From: Reticulitermes lucifugus
Lineage: Eukaryota > Arthropoda > Insecta > Blattodea > Rhinotermitidae
Length of the DNA: 59,214 nt
NCBI GenBank assembly: GCA_026260175.1
Contig: JAKCWW010001175.1
Span: 1 to 59,214 of the forward strand
Direction of reading: 5' to 3'
Part shown: positions 23,757-34,395 of the stretch, in pieces
Numbering within the stretch: position 1 is the stretch's first letter
Layout of the letters: every line of letters begins with the position of its first letter
Program-made: the position numbers and the translations under genes
The notes under the pieces: model-generated
Seen by the model: the letters and a program-made list of their open reading frames with translations, nothing else
What the model was told of the DNA's origin: nothing
Database searches by the model: none

Positions 23757-25142
23757 AAGACTAACACTGCGTCTGAAATTGTGAAAAGCAGAAGCAGTGT
23801 TCATTGTTCTCCTTCAGCACTAGATATGTAACCCGAAAATTCATTACCGTTTTCACAAAAGTTTGCCTTCGGACTGTGCTCCAAGGCAGAGAACACAATT
23901 CGAAGTTTCGCCCATCAGTTCATGAGCACAAGTGAACTACTTTTCGCAGAATTAATTTGTTTATGTTAAAGATTTGTAAGTTATTTTGTTGTATTTAAAA
24001 CGCAGAGACTGAACAAGTCCAGAAACGTGTTATTTAACCATTTTACTGCAAAATATGAGGTGATAAGTTAACCACACTCGTAAATGTTATGACGACGTGC
24101 GGTACGTGGTACTAAAGCGTTGCACTTTGTCATATCTTGCCCCTGTACGTAGTTGATGGGGTGCACTATAAATCTCTGGTTTCCTTTATGTCCTCGGCAC
24201 TCATAGCGTTCCCCGTGAGTTTGTGAGCCGTTTTGTATGGAACTGTGGAATTTGTGAATTGTTTTTAATCCAGGATTTTCAACCACTGAAATTAATTCTT
24301 CATGCAGTCTAATATTTTTTATTTCTAGCATGGTATTCGTGTTGTTATCCACACCATCAGAACATATTTTATCTACTGAAAGGAAGACGACGTATATAAA
24401 CGGTTTAATCTTGTACTAATTAATAATAACGTGTACTTGGTCAACGGCATTTCAATAAAAACATGAAAGCACGCTTATAATGTGAAACAATACGTGTTTA
24501 TTCACAGTTCCCTCATGTTAATATTTTAACCAACACCGGGAAGATATAGACGTTTACAAGGAGAAGGAATATGCAGATTTTGCTGTATATACTTTGTTTA
24601 AAAAAAGAAATAAAACTTGTAGTCTGTAATTTCACAGGGGACTAAGTATTGAAGATTCCAGATTTTATCTTATTTTTTAAAAGAACTATATCTTGCACAA
24701 TCTGCATGAGCCCTACTAATGCTATATGTAAACTTGCATGCCTCCGTAATGATACTTAAATGATTAAACAAAATATGTCGGAGTTGTGTATAAACAGGCA
24801 TTGTTTTACCTTTTATAAAAGTGCTTTGACTTCTTTTATTTAAATATAATAATGGTTAATTTTTAAATCTTCTTCAAAGAGGTGTGTGTAAATTACGCTT
24901 AAGAATTCTACGTCACATCCAGTTTACGATTTTCATTGTGCCATTTTTTGTGTGTGGACCTAACGTATTTAAAATGATTTCAGTTTTAGATGTCTTTCAT
25001 TTATTTATTATCAAAGTTGAAGTCCTATTTACACACATCAAGAGTGTGGGGTACACTATAGATCACAAAACATATTTCTGTGTGATTGTCCGCCATATGT
25101 GGGTGTTTAGTCAACAGCTGCATCCGTTTTATGGATAAGTCT
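23757..25142. other. Unassigned A+T-rich DNA
   Basis: No gene, RNA or repeat family recognised. Confidence 0.45.
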
Positions 25143-25290
25143 AACTATGGGGCTGAGTCATTTTTGAAGAGCTGATAGTCATTCAGCTGGTTAAGAAATT
25201 CCCCGCATTTTAGAGGGCCCGATAGGACCTTATCGTGTTCTCGAAAGTGGAACACCGAAACCCATCTGAGCCAATGTAATAACTTACGGT
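25143..25290 (-). mobile_element. LINE 3' end (minus)
   Basis: On the minus strand: TGGCTCAGATGGGTTTCGG (the LAQD block), GAGAACACGATAAGGTCC, CCTCTAAAATGCGGGGAATT, then CAGCTGAATGACTATCAGCT and CTCAGCCCCATAG. This is the same order as the tails at 28518 and 34 kb. Coding frames are broken. It is a 5'-truncated copy that retains the 3' untranslated block. Confidence 0.7.
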
Positions 25291-26979
25291 TTTCCACCTT
25301 CACATGCTTGTCACGAGATCCTTTTTATATCTTCCTGTGTACGTGTATGTCTGCTCTGATGGCCTCTTCCCTTAATGTTTCCCAACTAAAATCTGTTATC
25401 TCTTTTCAAGATAAAATATAAAGTCTCACGTCCAATAATGAGGTATACAAATGTTTATTTAAGATTAATTTTACGCCGAAGAATACAGCGAAAAAAGAAA
25501 GGATTATAATTTACAAAAAAGAGCACGTAATGGCAAATTATGTAGTAATTTAGAATACGTATTTCGGAAGCTATAAAAATGAGTCTGTAGATGAGGATGA
25601 AAAATTAAGGGGCCGCTGTCCGCAGCAACCTGGTGTGTAATGAGGAGGCGGTCCTGTGTAATTAAAGTAAACTCTGTAAACAAATAAATAATACAGAAGC
25701 AACAGCTCATTGAAGGAGATGTGAAGGCCTCATAAGCTACAATGCAGCCACGCCTATTTAATTGCGCCACGCGGATTACAGTGGTTGAAATTGTTTGTGG
25801 TGGTTTACAGAACTTTACAACGATTTTGGGGAATGCAGTTTGAAAAACATTTTGGCCTTCTTTGTACATCTGCCAACACAAGGTGACATAAGCTTGTCTA
25901 CCTATGTAACAACATTAGTGTCATTGCTACTGTTAATATTAGCTTCGTATATGAGTCATTCTGAATTTGTTTGCCATAACCTCTAAACGTTTTAAAAATC
26001 GTCTTAATTGAAATTATTGATATGCCAAGCTACCTACTTGCATACGCGGTGAAATTAATTACGTACTGTTCATATATTACCATGCCCTTCACTATCACTG
26101 CCCAGTACCTTGTGTGTGTGTGTGTGTGTATGGGGGGGCGGTTGTATGCTTTCACTATCGTAGTAGCATTCACTTCTCATATAAATTATCAATGCTTGTA
26201 CATTGGTTATGAATTTTACTGCCATTTGTACTCTGGTATTAATTATCTTCTGTCCTGACGTAAATTACAATGCTGATCGATTTAAGATTGCCGATTGCTT
26301 TTTTATTCTATGCAGATATTTACTTTTTAAGTAAATTTAGGTACTGATGTATCTGTGTTTATATCCCCTTAGTCGTGTAGCAACCGTCGTCTGTTTCTGC
26401 AGACTGCTCCTTGGCATTACTTCTTATACATTTTTCAAGGTCTTTTTTGTATTTACTTTCTGCTTCACTGCATTATGTTTGACAGATATGCAGCAGAATC
26501 TAGTTGTTTTGCAAACTGTCAGTAGGCTATGTATTACAAGCTGCACAGCATGCAAAATCACATTTTTGTGAATTTAAAAATACTGGGCCGTAGCGTTGAT
26601 GTGCCCACACAGTTTCGGCTTATGTAATCAAGTTAAACGAGGGAGCGGCTGGGATCCTTTATTTTGTGTCTCAGAGACGAAGTAGTGGCTACATGGATGT
26701 TGGCCATGAATGGTGGCAGCTTTAATCCACACTGTCCTGTAAGTAACTGTTGTTAATGGCGCAGACTACACGTATTGTGCACAGTGAAGTGCTCCCTACA
26801 TGTAGCAAATTCTGAGGCTGAGCTGTGGTGACCAATGGAAACAGTAAATCGAGTTTCAACTTAAATGTATGCTACTTCAGAAATCAAAGGAAACTGTATG
26901 GGTGGGACTTGCATCACACGGAGTAGAGATTAGAAGTACATCTAATATTATGATCAGAAATACCGAAGGGGAGAGGCAA
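25291..26979. other. Unassigned DNA
   Basis: No gene is supported. A (TG)10 run lies at 26110-26129 followed by G7. The 125-codon minus-strand frame at 25504-25881 has no recognised domain. Confidence 0.45.
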
Positions 26980-27130
26980 GGAGAAGGGACGTGGATACAT
27001 TTTATTTGCATAGGCTATGGGATTTGTACTGAATTCAAGGGACTCAGGTTAGGGTTGAGGTGTTGGCCGATGTGAACACGATGATAAAGCCGCTGATTCC
27101 ATAAAAGGCGGTAGTTTACCGACTGGATGA
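26980..27130 (+). mobile_element. Degenerate LINE 3' end
   Basis: GTTGGCCGATGTGAACACGA (27062-27081), TGATAAAGCC and TGATTCCATAAAAGGCGGTA (27095-27114) match in order the GTGAACACGGTAATGAA and ATCCCATAAAATGCAAGGAA blocks of the copy at 28518. Upstream sequence is too diverged to align confidently. Confidence 0.5.
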
Positions 27131-27564
27131 ATGACAGCGTGTTGAACTGAGTTGGAGATTTGTTGCAGAAGCTGGGTCTGCTGGCTGAAATTGTAATTAA
27201 CATTGAGGGTGAAAATATGAACCTAAACAGTAATCCTCTCCTGAGGGGATTTAGCAGCAGCAATTAGAAGAACAGAGCTCTTTCCAGAATTTATGTTTGT
27301 TTTTCAAAAGCACTGTTCCATTTTTCAAAATGGCTAGAGTAACACTGGCTGAAGAGTAGTGCTGTTTGGTATGCGTATTCCGTCTATAAACCCAATCATT
27401 CGTACTTCATGTACTTAATAGCAGCTACATACATACGTATTTAAGCACCAGAATCTCTGGCCTAGGTCTACAGAAGTGGAATTATGGATCAGACAAACTT
27501 ACCAGCTCTAGCAATAAGATTTTAAGATTGGTTACGTTTGTTCTATAACTTGAAGCCATATAGT
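27131..27564. other. Unassigned DNA
   Basis: Nothing recognisable. Confidence 0.4.
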
Positions 27565-27640
27565 CTGATAGAAACATACCAACGTTTCGGAGGAACCTGC
27601 TGCCCGATCTTTTTAACTCCTACCATGATTACGAAGGCAG
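27565..27640. mobile_element. Fragment of the fold-back family
   Basis: ACCAACGTTTCGGAGGAACC, then GCTGCCCGATCTTTTTAA, is a left-half core. On the minus strand it reads AAAAGATCGGGCAGCAGGTT, CCTCCGAAACGTTGGT. No mirrored half is visible. Confidence 0.5.
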
Positions 27641-28289
27641 AAAGTTCCTCAAAATGTCAGTATTGTTAGCATTGTCATCCCAGATGACAGAACCATCGTG
27701 AAAATCTCATATCGTACAAATTTTCAACCAAACTGTGAAATGTTATGCTTTCCGAAACATTTGTATGGATTTTAAGGAATCATATGACGGCTAGCATATG
27801 TTATACCGCTGGTCGAGGCAAAACAATGTCCAAATTTAGTGATGTATATCATATTCGTTGAACAGCAGATTTGACACTAACGTAGTGTTCTGAACGTGTA
27901 TTGAATTCCATAAAGTACTCATTAATGCCTCACAGTATATGAAGTCCGATGTGCATTACAACATAGAACAATTACCCAGCATTCACAGTTTGATGAATGT
28001 CCTTTGGAGCTGAAGCACACACCCTGATGTCAATTCGTTCAGCCATTCTGTTATTCGTGAAACTATGTACGGATAATGAAATATAATTCAGATTAGGTAC
28101 AGAAGTCTTTCAAGCGATTGCTGGAGCATTTGATTTAATGGCCTTGCATTTAACTGTGCTGTGGATTTGCTAGGTTGAAATTCCTATGTTATTGTCTAAA
28201 TCAGAGTGTCTTAACTTTATAAACAAGACGGCCTGGGAGAATAGAGCAGAGAGTAGGGAAATTCATACAGTGTGTTGAGAAAAACTGTA
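27641..28289. other. Unassigned DNA
   Basis: Nothing recognisable. Confidence 0.4.
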
Positions 28290-28440
28290 GGAAACAGACC
28301 GCATAGAGGATATAAGCATAGATGAGGGGATAATATTAAAATGGATGTTAACAGAAAGGCAGGGCGTGGTCTGGATTCATCTGATTCATAACAGGGACTA
28401 GTGGTAGGCTCCTCTACACGTAATAATAAACCTTCAAGTT
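28290..28440 (+). mobile_element. LINE 3' end, first of three in a row
   Basis: GGAAACAGACCGCATAGAGG, GATAATATTAAAATGGATGT (the DNI.MD block), TCTGGATTCATCTGATTCAT, AACAGGGACTAGTGGTAGGC, then CCTCTACACGTAATAATAAA. The order matches the coding end of the family (GRPRRRWEDNIKMD...WIHLAQDR..WRALVNTVMN) with frameshifts. It is 5'-truncated. Confidence 0.7.
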
Positions 28441-28517
28441 TTATTAAGTTCGAGGAACATCTTTACTACCTCATCAACTAAATAATGATACATGACCGGG
28501 GAAAGTAGCAGGTGTGG

Positions 28518-28790
28518 AGAGAAGAGAAACGCATACAAGTTTTAGGTGGGGAAAGGTGAAGGAAAGAGACCATTTGGAAGACCTAGGAATATATGGATTG
28601 GAAATATCAAAATGGATCTTAGAGACGTAAAATGGGGTAGCTTCGACTGGGTTAATCTGACTGATAATAGGGACGAAAGGCGGGCTGTTGTGAACACGGT
28701 AATGAACAGTCGGATCCCATAAAATGCAAGGAATTTCTTGAGTAGCTGAGAAACATTTAACTTCTCAAGAACGACTCTGCTTAATGGAGT
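28518..28790 (+). mobile_element. LINE 3' end, second of three
   Basis: Conceptual reading gives RENAYKF, then GKGEGKRPFGRPRN, IGNIKMDLRDVKWG, FDWVNLTDNRDERRAVVN and TVMNSRIP followed by a stop, with a few lesions. The 3' untranslated block AATGCAAGGAATTTCTTGAG...AACTTCTCAAGAACGACTCT follows. It is one of the best-preserved tails here and served as my reference for the others. The 5' part of the element is missing, as expected for incomplete target-primed reverse transcription. Confidence 0.8.
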
Positions 28791-28815
28791 TAGTTAATTG
28801 ATTAGCTCTTAACGA

Positions 28816-28977
28816 ATTACGGTTAAAGGACGTGGTTTATATTCATCTGGATAAGAATGGAGGCCAGTGGCGGCCTTGTGAATACGACTTCGATCATTAG
28901 GATCGATAAAAGTTGGAAAATGTATTGACCAGCTGGGGCATCATCAGGTTCTCAACAAGGACTCTGCTCCGTAGATT
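28816..28977 (+). mobile_element. LINE 3' end, third of three
   Basis: AAAGGACGTGGTTTATATTC, ATCTGGATAAGAATGGAGGC, CAGTGGCGGCCTTGTGAATA, then ATTGACCAGCTGGGGCATCA, TCAGGTTCTCAACAAGGACT. It begins only about 25 bp after the previous tail, in the same orientation. The frame is broken. Confidence 0.7.
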
Positions 28978-29231
28978 TATACGTAATTGTGTCCTCAATT
29001 GCTGTTACAGGTGAACTGATCAGTCTTTTTAAGTACGCCACACAGCTGTGTACCAGTATCTTATATTCTTTCAATTACTGGCCAGGTACAGAATAGCTAA
29101 GTATGTCTTCTCGTATATAAGGCAGACGTGTAGTTACATATCTCAGTTATGTAAATGGAAGTGGTTTCTAAGACCAAATTAATGAAGCAAAGCCTTGTGA
29201 GTTGTGAGGTCCTCATAGCGGTATTGCTGAA

Positions 29232-29405
29232 GATTCAAGTCTTCTGGGGTGTTACGCGGGTCTGAGCAGTGTAGAGCGGGCAGCGTCATCGGTCACTGTG
29301 GAACAAGCATGTCGTGCGCTTTACTGCTCGTAGTCCAGCGATCAAAGAAAGAGACGCCCTGTGTTTAATGAGCCACACAGCGTACAATCCCAGAAGATTT
29401 GAATC
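29232..29405. mobile_element. Terminal-inverted-repeat element, fold-back family ends
   Basis: GATTCAAGTCTTCTGGG (29232-29248) and CCCAGAAGATTTGAATC (29389-29405) are inverted 17-mers with one mismatch, and similarity extends inward (TGTTACGC/GCGTACA). The interior lacks the CCGAAACG core, so it is either a deleted derivative of the 16580 family or a separate element sharing its ends. Confidence 0.7.
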
Positions 29406-29644
29406 GTAAAGCAAAGCTTTGTTTTGCTGGTATGGCCTAATCTTACATTTCACAGTTACTGAACCTCTCTCGCCAACACACTAAATTCACTAACCAGATT
29501 CTATGTTTTTAAACACTACGACAAAAAAAGACGCATTGAAAATATATTTTAATTTGATGTAGATAAAAAAGACCGAAGTACGTATTGAATTGTAGCAGTA
29601 AGAGTGAATTGTTTTACGTCTTTAATTTGTGAAGATTTAATTTA

Positions 29645-29724
29645 AGTTTTAGATAAATGAATTGACTCAGGTAAAGGACCAATAAGCTTTAGATAAATGA
29701 ATTGACTCGGATAATGGACCAATA
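29645..29724. repeat. 40-bp direct duplication
   Basis: Two adjacent 40-bp units, AG(T/C)TTTAGATAAATGAATT then GACTC(A/G)G(G/A)TAA(A/T)GGACCAATA, with four differences. No gene context. Confidence 0.85.
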
Positions 29725-30793
29725 GCGAAGTTTAGTGTGTCGATTTTGAACGTTTGATTTGGCGTGCCAGAGATATATTTCGTATGCAGATGTTGGATGT
29801 TACTAGTGCGATCTTATACAGAACATTTATAGGGGAATAATATTAAAATTTAAATAAATAACGTGTGAGGTTTTATGCTGGATTCAGTTGGCTTATGACA
29901 TGATGGGCTTTTTAGCATAATTTTGTTTCTACGAAATTTGTGTAATTTTATGAAATGTTTAGCGACTTTCAGCATCCCAAGAAGGAAACTGCCCTATGGA
30001 CTAGGTTTCGCCTATACTGAAATTTCATTCGCGTTGTTAACGGTTTAAAATCCGGTGGTAACTATGTGTACCACCAACTGTCATATTTAGAAACTTTCTA
30101 TTTCCACGATATTTATGACTTTTGTGTGATCCTGACAATAAAGGATTCTTTTCCTACACTGCATTAATCTTTAGTCTTTATGATAGACACGGGCTCTATT
30201 CTCTGCGAGGTAGGCACTGCATATTTATATACATTTTAGAGGATCCTCGGTCTTTATGGCATTAATAATGTTCTTTGGATCAATCCAAAACACCTTTACG
30301 CTCCATTATTTATGAGCTACTTTTTCTCCTGTTCCCAAAATTATACGTCCGTCTAAGCGGATGACATTTTATTACCCAGCACACAGAAAAGAGTCGGCTG
30401 AAAGCCAGCCTGAACAGATAAACACAATTAGAGCCCTTTCTTTTACCAAAATTTATTATTTCCATTTAACTTCGGTCTGTACATGCGTTAATTCCCTCTT
30501 GTAGATTGAGATTATTAAATATGATAGCAGCTTTAACTTTGGCGATGTTCACCCTAGGATATGTAAAGCCTTCTCTTCTCTCAGCAGACAGAGAACGTTT
30601 TTTCGTCCTCTTAAGCAGCACTGTAGAGGAGTAATTAATTATAGTTATCAAGTGAGATCCATTCTCCATTCAAGTCGCTCTGCACAGGAACAGCAAAAAG
30701 AAAATCAGTATTTTGGAACTATCTCCATTTTGCATCTGTACGCAATGCAGCACACATATGATTTGAGATTCTCACGTCGGAGAAAGTTAATAT
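29725..30793. other. Unassigned DNA
   Basis: No gene is supported. The 67-codon minus-strand frame at 30466-30669 is rich in basic residues (KRTKKR, RREG) but matches no family I can name. Confidence 0.4.
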
Positions 30794-30945
30794 GTCTTCT
30801 GGGTTGTTAGCGTGTAGCGTCGTAGGTGGCCATCATTGTTTCGGAGGAAACTTCTGCCTCCATTTTCAGGACGAAAGTGAAGTGGGAGGTGCCGATTACT
30901 CCGCAGTGGTCGTACCTACGAGCCAGTGTGTTATACACAGAAGAC
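30794..30945. mobile_element. Fold-back family element with best core
   Basis: The ends GTCTTCTGGGTTGTTAGCG and (inverted) GTCTTCTGTGTATAACACA match, as do inner CGTCGTAGGTGGCC and its mirror. On the minus strand 30838-30870 reads CCTGAAAATGGAGG, a 9-nt spacer, CCTCCGAAAC. This is a CTGANNA-like run, a GGAGG/CCTCC stem and GAAAC. The mirrored second core is lost. Overlapping 66-104-codon frames are incidental. Confidence 0.7.
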
Positions 30946-31000
30946 CCAAATCTAAATGTAATAATGGATTCAAACTTCTGTATTTTATCTGATTCTTCGT

Positions 31001-31052
31001 TTCCTTCTTTCTTTCTTTCTTTCTTTCTCTCTTTCTTCCTTTTTTTCTTTCC
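31001..31052. repeat. (TTTC)n tract
   Basis: Pyrimidine-rich tetranucleotide repeat, perfect at 31006-31027 and then interrupted. On the minus strand it gives a KERKKERKKE peptide inside a 104-codon chance frame. Confidence 0.9.
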
Positions 31053-32304
31053 GTTCTGTCTTTGTGATAATTGTATGCTGAGCAAATTTTTTTTGCTCTT
31101 TTGGGAATGAAATTTCTTCACAGGACGAATAAAAGCAAAATTTATTCAATCCTTATCCATGCTGAAAAGTAGAGCAAGTTTGACGAACTACTTACACGAA
31201 TTCTGCTAAAGTTCTGATTCCTAGAGTGTCGACTTCTACAAGAGGGACGAAATGTGGAAATTTGATTATTGGAGCAGTACAGAATGATCGCCTGCGTGAT
31301 GAAAAGAAATTTAAGTGTGGGTTCATCTGAATTCATCTTACATTATTCACTTCTATGTCTTTTGTTTAGCAGCCTCGTGTGTTAAATTTGTTAGAACGTT
31401 TCGGTGAAAATTCCTGTTGCCTTTTCCAGGGTGAAACGTGGATGGAAAAGGCGGCCCGATGTCCTATAGTCCTTGCAATGAAAGTGGGTGTGTATTGCAC
31501 ATTCCTGCCCAATGGGTAGGGACCGTTTTCGGAATACATCTCGCAGTGGGAGCAGGGTGGAGTTTTGGAGAGTTGTACTGTTCAGTGGGAAAGGACCTTG
31601 TGATTAAGAAGAAAGTTCAGAGAAGAGGCGAGCCTAGACTTCATTAAGTTTACATCCGTCATTATTGAAATGGAGTGGGTGTTTATCTATTTAATTAGTT
31701 TCTGTGATGTTACGGGGTCTGTTAGTGGTGATGTTTGCTATCGCATAGCAAAGTAGATGCCATGTTTGGTCTCGGTGGAGTGTTCAGCTGTCGCAGAAGA
31801 TTGACTTTTTAGCCTGGTATGTCTGAGGTGGAATTATGACGAAACATTTTGCCATGTACACTCTACAATAGATACTGGATGTCCTGTAAACGCCGGGCTT
31901 TTTGCTTCAGAGTTGCTTGTCCTTGTTCGGTCTGAGACAGTTGCCAATTTGCAGCGGTTTGTGAACGGTGTGAGTACCATTATTCTTGCGTAGCTTGGCG
32001 AGAAAGTTTTTATTGCTTCTTGAACGTAAGTAATGCGTACCTTGTGGTCTGTACACCATGTAACACTGTTAGAACATACGCGTATCGACACTTATATCTT
32101 CTTCATTTTCATTACTTCATCAGTTGCTGCTGGTGTGTTGTGTGTGTTTTTGTTTTGCCTGTACCGACCTAATCTGAAGCCGCTTGATATGTACTGAACA
32201 AACTTGCCGTCTCTTGTGTTCTGTCTTCACTTTTCCTTTGTGTCTTCCTGACGACCTATTTACATTCGAAATCGGTCACAACGTCATGAAAGGAACTGAA
32301 TATT
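31053..32304. other. Unassigned DNA
   Basis: No gene is supported. 31430-31650 is richer in G+C with a 69-codon frame (31438-31647, ending KKKVQRRGEPRLH) of no recognised family. A single exon of an unknown gene cannot be excluded. Confidence 0.4.
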
Positions 32305-32445
32305 TTATGTCGTTATAAACGAGTGTTGTTATAAGCGAGGAAAATAATGTTGTCGTTAACAGTGAGGAATTGGTACCACAGAATATCTGACGCTGTAGAC
32401 GAGGTTTGGTATAAACCGATGTCGTTATAACCGGGTTCGACTGTA
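32305..32445. repeat. Possible dispersed repeat with TCGTTATAA motifs
   Basis: TGTCGTTATAAACGAG, GTTGTTATAAGCGAGG and ATGTCGTTATAACCGGGTTC occur within 140 bp, giving internal direct similarity. The pattern resembles short non-autonomous elements I remember from insects, but I cannot define ends or a target duplication. Confidence 0.3.
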
Positions 32446-33287
32446 GAGCCTGGTCCTCCTTCCGTCTTATTCGCCGTGAAGATCGCGACTTAATTTTACG
32501 CCGAAACTCTGAAACGACTTCAAAATATGAAGGTATGAAACCCTTTGAGCAGAAATTACGCATTAATTTACAAGCCAAGAAAACCTAAGGGCCGGCATGT
32601 CGTAGTTAAAATATTTCCTCTGTAAAACGTATGTACATTTTTGTTATTAGTACTGGAATTGATGTTAGGAAAATATATATCCTAAATATACGTGACATGT
32701 TTGATGCATTTCACGTTAATTCCAAAGCTAAATCTGTATTTCTGGCGAATTATTGGTCAGTAATTACTTCCGATTCAGCAGTCATGGTTTCCGCAGGCTC
32801 GCGAGTTTGTTTAATTAAATAAGTTAATCACATCTGGTCAAACAAAAGCCTCTGCCTGTCAATATTATCAGTTTGAACTTGAGAACATCTGAGAGCAAAA
32901 CACGATTTTTGAGGTGTGCATTAGACATTTATTACACTCGTACATGAAAAATTACAGCAGGATCTTTCTGTCACACATATGCTCATTTCTTTCTTTCTGT
33001 AGTGTTGAGTGCGATTTTATGATTTAAAATACTCTTTAATGCGAAGCAGTATGAAGCAGTATATTGCTTCTTTCTTATGTTTACATTTTACGTATAGTAA
33101 CAAGTTCCATGTTTCCAGAAAACTTTTTAGACGTGTGAGAGGAAGTATCAGGAGGTTACAGGAACTTGCACAGTGAGGAAGTTCTGACTTACTCTTTATC
33201 ACACAATTTTGGCGTAATGAAATGAAGAGCAATTAAAATTGGTGGGCTGTGTAGCACGCATGATAGGGATGATAAATGTATAATCTC
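32446..33287. other. Unassigned A+T-rich DNA
   Basis: Nothing recognisable beyond a short GAAGCAGTAT duplication at about 33043-33062. Confidence 0.4.
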
Positions 33288-33395
33288 AAGACAGCCTAAG
33301 AGATGGATTTTAAGGAAATAGGGCCAGGGCTGTTTTCATCTGGCTCATCGGTGCCAGTGTCGGGCGCTTGCAAACATGGCAATAATCGTTAGTGT
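33288..33395 (+). mobile_element. LINE 3'-end fragment
   Basis: GAGATGGATTTTAAGGAAAT (DNI.MDL..I block), TTTTCATCTGGCTCATCGGT, GCCAGTGTCGGGCGCTTGCA, AACATGGCAATAATCG. The order and spacing match the family tail. No 3' untranslated block is recognisable after it. Confidence 0.6.
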
Positions 33396-33940
33396 TACTT
33401 GAGTTACAGTATTTATTGTCTGGGGGAATATCAGCTTTTCGAGCAATATCCTTCTGAAAGGACTCAGTTTAATATTTCAGATCCCCTCCCATATTTCAGG
33501 AAACGAGGAAAATTAAATGTCCATTATATAACAAACCTTGCAAGTACGTAGCAGACGAGCATAGACTCGAGTATTATATTTTGTAAATGCCCTTCAGATT
33601 CGTTGATCTTCACTTACTTCGGATAGATCCATTTATTGAGGTTAAGTCAACTCAGGTAAATATGTTAGGTGCGTTTACTAAGATGCCACTCTTTATATGT
33701 GGAATCCTTCAGGGCTGCTGCTATATTTTTGCGTAAATTAAACTTCTTCTTTTTCTCCCCCACAAAAGGAGGCATAATATGAAAATCCTATTTCGTAAAC
33801 AGCGCTTGGGAGGCAGTGGGGCTCAGGCTGTTCTGTTTTTTGGCTGTCTGAATCTTGTTTTTCGACATTAGAAGGCCTCCTTCCTTGAACGGTGCATTGG
33901 CTCGTCTCAAGGCCTGAACGTACACAACTAACAAACTAAC

Positions 33941-34245
33941 ACCATGGAAGAGTGTCCTTCATGAAAAGCTAATAGTTCCTCAACTAGTGAAATTCCCAAC
34001 ATTTTACGGAACCCAAAGTTTCATTTGCGTGTTCATAAAACCCGCCACTTTCCCTGTCATGAGCCTGATCAATCCAGTCCATACGCCAGATCCTGTTTCT
34101 TGACGATCCATTGTAATATTATCCTCCCATCTACGTCTAGGTCTTCCAAGTGGGCTCCTTCCCTCAGGTCTCCCCACCAAAACCCTATGTGCACCTGTCC
34201 TGCCCCTTATACGTGCCACATGTTCCGCCCATCTCATTGAATAAT
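33941..34245 (-). mobile_element. Best-preserved LINE 3' end (minus)
   Basis: The minus-strand frame is open for about 77 codons: MRWAEHVARIRG, RVLVGRPEGRSPLGRPRRRW, EDNITMDRQETGSG, WTGLIRLMTGKVAGFMNT, QMKLWVP, then a stop at about 34004 where other copies also stop. A 3' untranslated block follows (GTAAAATGTTGGGAATTTCA...GAAGGACACTC) to about 33941. This is the C-terminal end of a non-LTR retrotransposon ORF2. RT and endonuclease domains are absent, so it is a 5'-truncated dead copy. By chance the frame continues upstream through the AAT tract into the SINE at 34318, making a 129-codon frame that is not a real fusion gene. Confidence 0.85.
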
Positions 34246-34272
34246 AATTGAATAATAATAATAACAATAATA
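34246..34272. repeat. AAT-rich simple repeat between SINE and LINE
   Basis: Irregular AATAAT/AAC repeats sit between the minus-strand LINE tail and the minus-strand SINE. It may be a SINE tail or the LINE insertion site. Confidence 0.7.
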
Positions 34273-34317
34273 TTTGGTGAGGACTACATATCAGTAAGCT
34301 CCTGTACATACACGGAA

Positions 34318-34395
34318 CAAATGCATAGTCCATGCCCCGCGTGGAATTCGAACCCACGATCCCAGTGCTCGAGAGCAGAAAACCAAGCGGCAATT
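34318..34395 (-). mobile_element. SINE head (minus)
   Basis: On the minus strand: GCCGCTTGGTTTTCTGCTCT, GGGATCGTGGGTTCGAATTC, CACGCGGGGCATGG. Box B is GGTTCGAATTC (about 34349-34359). The block GGATCGTGGGTTCGAAT also occurs in the SINE at 47425, suggesting a shared tRNA-like head. The body after it is not clearly alignable. Confidence 0.65.

Noticed and set aside
23303..23767. 154-codon minus-strand frame beginning in a TA repeat
   Set aside because: The start is microsatellite-derived (IYIYIY) and the rest matches no family; A+T-rich DNA readily gives such frames.
31438..31647. 69-codon frame as an exon
   Set aside because: No recognised domain or clear splice sites; kept only as a patch to check.
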